From the NCBI GenBank assembly GCA_025997275.1, contig BNUJ01000026.1, positions 1-15,684 of the forward strand: DNA of 15,684 nt, written 5' to 3'. Positions 13,899 to 15,684 of this stretch are shown here, one piece after another. The notes below the pieces were generated by a model. It did not search any database. It was given only the letters and a program-made list of their open reading frames with translations, and was not told the DNA's origin. The position numbers and the translations under genes are program-made. This DNA comes from Deferribacterales bacterium. GTDB lineage: Bacteria; Chrysiogenota; Deferribacteres; Deferribacterales; JAISNW01. Each line of letters opens with the position of its first letter. Positions within the stretch are counted from its first letter, which is position 1.

Positions 13899-14342
13899 AT
13901 GGCTAGTTATAATAGAGTTGTGTTAGTGGGCAACCTCACTCGCACGCCGGAGTTGCGTCACACGCAGGAGACTGACCTTGCCGTTGCCCGCACTGCCATA
14001 GCGGTGAGTCGCAAGTATAAAGAGCGTGAAGAGGTTATGTTTATAGACCTAGTCATGTGGGGCAAACAGGCGGAAGTGCTCTGCCAATATGCTACTAAGG
14101 GAACGCCTGTGCTTGTAGAAGGTAAGCTCTCGCAGAATAGCTGGGAGCAAGATGGTATTAAGCGCACCAAACACGAGATTCGCGTTGATAGTTTTCAGCT
14201 GTTAGGCAGTAGGCGTGAGCGCACGGAGGATAGTGGCGGGAATTTTAGTAGCAGTGATGCTGGATTCTCGTCAGCACCTGCGGGTGTCGGGGCAGGGGCT
14301 GCATCGGCACCTGTGCCCGAAGATGAAGATATACCATTTTAG
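13899..14342 (+). CDS. ssb: Single-stranded DNA-binding protein
   Basis: The 147-residue protein has an OB fold in residues 1-105 (NRVVLVGNLTRTPELRHT, AIAVSRKYKEREEVMFIDLVMWGKQAE, GTPVLVEGKLSQNSWEQDG). A Gly/Ser/Ala-rich linker leads to the acidic tip PEDEDIPF, the docking tail for replication and repair partners. SSB coats single-stranded DNA during replication, recombination and repair. ATG 13899 has GAGGGG in the end of rpsF. Its place between rpsF and rpsR is the classical arrangement. Confidence 0.97.
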   Translation: MASYNRVVLVGNLTRTPELRHTQETDLAVARTAIAVSRKYKEREEVMFIDLVMWGKQAEVLCQYATKGTPVLVEGKLSQNSWEQDGIKRTKHEIRVDSFQLLGSRRERTEDSGGNFSSSDAGFSSAPAGVGAGAASAPVPEDEDIPF

Positions 14343-14370
14343 TGGTTATTTAGGATATTAGGAGATATTT

Positions 14371-14598
14371 ATGTCTATAATAAAAAAACCGTTTATAAAG
14401 AAACGTATTTGCAGATTTTGTTCTGAGAAGATTGATATAGACTACAAGGATGCTAGAATGTTGCGTCATTTCGTCACCGAACGTGGCAAGATTAAATCAC
14501 GCCGTATGACGGGCACGTGTTCTACGCACCAGCGTCATTTAGCTGAGGCTATAAAGACTGCACGAGTTATAGCATTGTTGCCGTTCTCTATGCAGTAA
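14371..14598 (+). CDS. rpsR: 30S ribosomal protein S18
   Basis: The 75-residue protein has the family core DARMLRHFVTERGKIKSRRMTGTCSTHQR and the end of the fold in RARVIALLPF-like TARVIALLPFSMQ. A CRFC pair at Cys14/Cys17 is common in S18 of Gram-negative and other bacteria and may bind zinc. S18 pairs with S6 on the small-subunit platform. ATG 14371 follows AGGAG by 6 bases. It is the third gene of the operon. Confidence 0.96.
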   Translation: MSIIKKPFIKKRICRFCSEKIDIDYKDARMLRHFVTERGKIKSRRMTGTCSTHQRHLAEAIKTARVIALLPFSMQ

Positions 14599-14614
14599 TA
14601 GCTAGTATTTTGTA

Positions 14615-15502
14615 ATGTTGCAGGGTGTAGCGTTCAAGGTAGTGCTGCTGGCGTTGGTCTATGCGGTGTTTGTTGTCGTGCCTGTTGGCAATGTCATGTT
14701 TTTAGCCCCTCTGCCGCCATACCTTGTGGTGAGGATATTGAAAGAGGGCGGCAGGGCTAGTTATCTCCATATTGCGATGTTTGTGGCAGTTGCACTGGCA
14801 GTTGCTGTGGTGTTTCAGCGTGTATGGCTGTTTGTGTTTGTCTTGCCTTACATCGTTCCCGCTGTGGTTATGTATGTGGTCTATAGCAAGTATCCGTATA
14901 GACTTTTTGCGCCTGTTGCACTTGCGCCGTTGCCCCTAGTATTGCCACTGGTCTATATTCTATCCTTTACGGGCATTTATGATGTTATGCATCAGCAGGT
15001 TGTGGTTCTACTTCAAGATTATATAAAAGCAGCGGGTCCTGACTTCCCGCAAGTTTATACCGATGAGTTAATGGCTGCGTTTGAGTTCGCCTTTTCAGTG
15101 TTGCCAGCACTCACATACGGAGTGCTTGTTGTCTTATATTACTTTGTGGAGCGTTCCTGTTATTTCCGCAACAATATCGTTAGTGGCGAGGTCTATCCTC
15201 TGCCTGATGCGTTGCTTGTGCTGATTGCCGTGTCGGGTGCGTTGAAGGTTTATGGCACGTTTGCGTCTAACGAGCCGTTTGCTTTGGTCGGGCTTAATAT
15301 GCTATTAGCGTTATCTATATTATGCTTTATACGCGGGTTTGATGTAGTGACGTATCATTTGCATAGTCGGCGCGTGCCATTAGTGCTACGTGCTATAGCA
15401 TACGCTACGCTGTTCACACGGTATCTGTTTATATCTATTGCTGTGCTGGGCTTTGCCAGTGTTTTCAAAGACCTGACGAGCAAACCCGCTAGTAAGGTTT
15501 AA
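14615..15502 (+). CDS. DUF2232 (YybS-like) multi-pass membrane protein
   Basis: The 295-residue protein is very hydrophobic with about 8 predicted membrane segments, for example at 8-31, 50-70, 74-90, 95-118 and several between 155 and 290. The segment VYPLPDALLVLIAVSGALKVYGT (near residues 193-215) fits the DUF2232 family, members of which lie just after rpsR in Deltaproteobacteria, Deferribacterota and Firmicutes. Function is not established. ATG 14615 lies 16 bases after rpsR and has only a weak ribosome binding site, so coupling to rpsR is possible. rplI, expected next in many such operons, does not follow directly. Confidence 0.8.
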   Translation: MLQGVAFKVVLLALVYAVFVVVPVGNVMFLAPLPPYLVVRILKEGGRASYLHIAMFVAVALAVAVVFQRVWLFVFVLPYIVPAVVMYVVYSKYPYRLFAPVALAPLPLVLPLVYILSFTGIYDVMHQQVVVLLQDYIKAAGPDFPQVYTDELMAAFEFAFSVLPALTYGVLVVLYYFVERSCYFRNNIVSGEVYPLPDALLVLIAVSGALKVYGTFASNEPFALVGLNMLLALSILCFIRGFDVVTYHLHSRRVPLVLRAIAYATLFTRYLFISIAVLGFASVFKDLTSKPASKV

Positions 15503-15579
15503 GGAGCTACTCTAGCGCAATCTTGCAAGTTATATTATAAAAAACAAGGATAAAATCTGTAACTTTTTGCTTGCAATTT

Positions 15580-15684
15580 ATGAAAGTTAGCGTTATTCTG
15601 CTGTGTTGCTTTATCTTCATAAGCGAGGTTGTTAGTTATGCGCTCATTAAAGTTGCTCCATGTCTGCCCCTCCCCCCATTTAAT
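15580..15684 (+). CDS. Possible start of a secreted protein gene, cut by the window edge
   Basis: An ATG at 15580 opens a frame that runs without a stop to the last base (35 codons). It begins MKVSVILLCCFIFISEVVSYA, which looks like a signal peptide with cleavage after SYA, followed by a Pro/Leu-rich stretch. No clear ribosome binding site precedes it, so the start, and even the gene, is uncertain. It is not rplI. It may be an independent unit after the ribosomal operon. Confidence 0.35.
   Translation, partial: MKVSVILLCCFIFISEVVSYALIKVAPCLPLPPFN

Noticed and set aside
1..15684. CRISPR array, phage genes or a defence island
   Set aside because: No regularly spaced repeats, cas genes, integrase or phage structural genes are visible; the Fic gene alone does not make a defence system.

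Overview
The window reads as bacterial chromosome from a Gram-negative organism. Evidence for an outer membrane is a PagL-like lipid A deacylase and two outer-membrane barrel proteins of the DUF1207 type. The order rpsF-ssb-rpsR-DUF2232 is typical of Deltaproteobacteria (Geobacter and Desulfobacterota types) and Deferribacterota, so a member of one of these or a related phylum is my best guess. I cannot name a genus. TTG start codons occur at least three times (dnaA, the M23 peptidase, rpsF).

Layout, left to right. (1) 1-1950 is an accessory patch on the minus strand: an IS1595-family transposase cut by the window edge, a broken second copy of the ispF 3' end, and a Fic-family AMP-transferase gene with a palindrome-rich promoter. 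(2) 1951-6881 is a tight minus-strand operon reading pagL-like, DUF1207, hemL, dnaA, ispF. It has its own promoter near 6853-6881 and a clear intrinsic terminator after ispF. Having dnaA between a tetrapyrrole gene and an isoprenoid gene, downstream of envelope genes, is unusual. (3) 6882-9192 runs the other way from a back-to-back promoter: a second DUF1207 paralogue, a small AtpZ/AtpI-like membrane protein, and an M23 endopeptidase. (4) 9201-11134 is a coupled minus-strand pair, mltG then a Ppx/GppA phosphatase. (5) 11135-11566 is gene-poor and holds a possible short repeat and the 3' remnant of the same IS1595 element, inverted relative to the left copy; the AT-rich rmuC gene follows. (6) 12982-13110 is tRNA-Leu(UAG) on the minus strand with a promoter. 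(7) 13313-15684 is the ribosomal protein operon rpsF-ssb-rpsR-DUF2232, with a promoter and a structured leader, followed by the start of a further short reading frame with a signal peptide at the window edge.

Two themes stand out. The first is recombination: the ispF 3' end exists twice, 1.34 kb apart, with the Fic gene between the copies. The copies differ in 11 of about 104 bases, mostly at silent positions, so one probably came from another lineage. Two near-identical IS1595 segments also lie inverted about 11.3 kb apart. The second is envelope biology: three neighbouring genes (pagL-like and the two DUF1207 genes) encode predicted outer-membrane barrels, each with an H-x-S signature of the sort used by PagL and OMPLA lipid hydrolases. 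An M23 peptidase, MltG and a DUF2232 membrane protein add further envelope functions.
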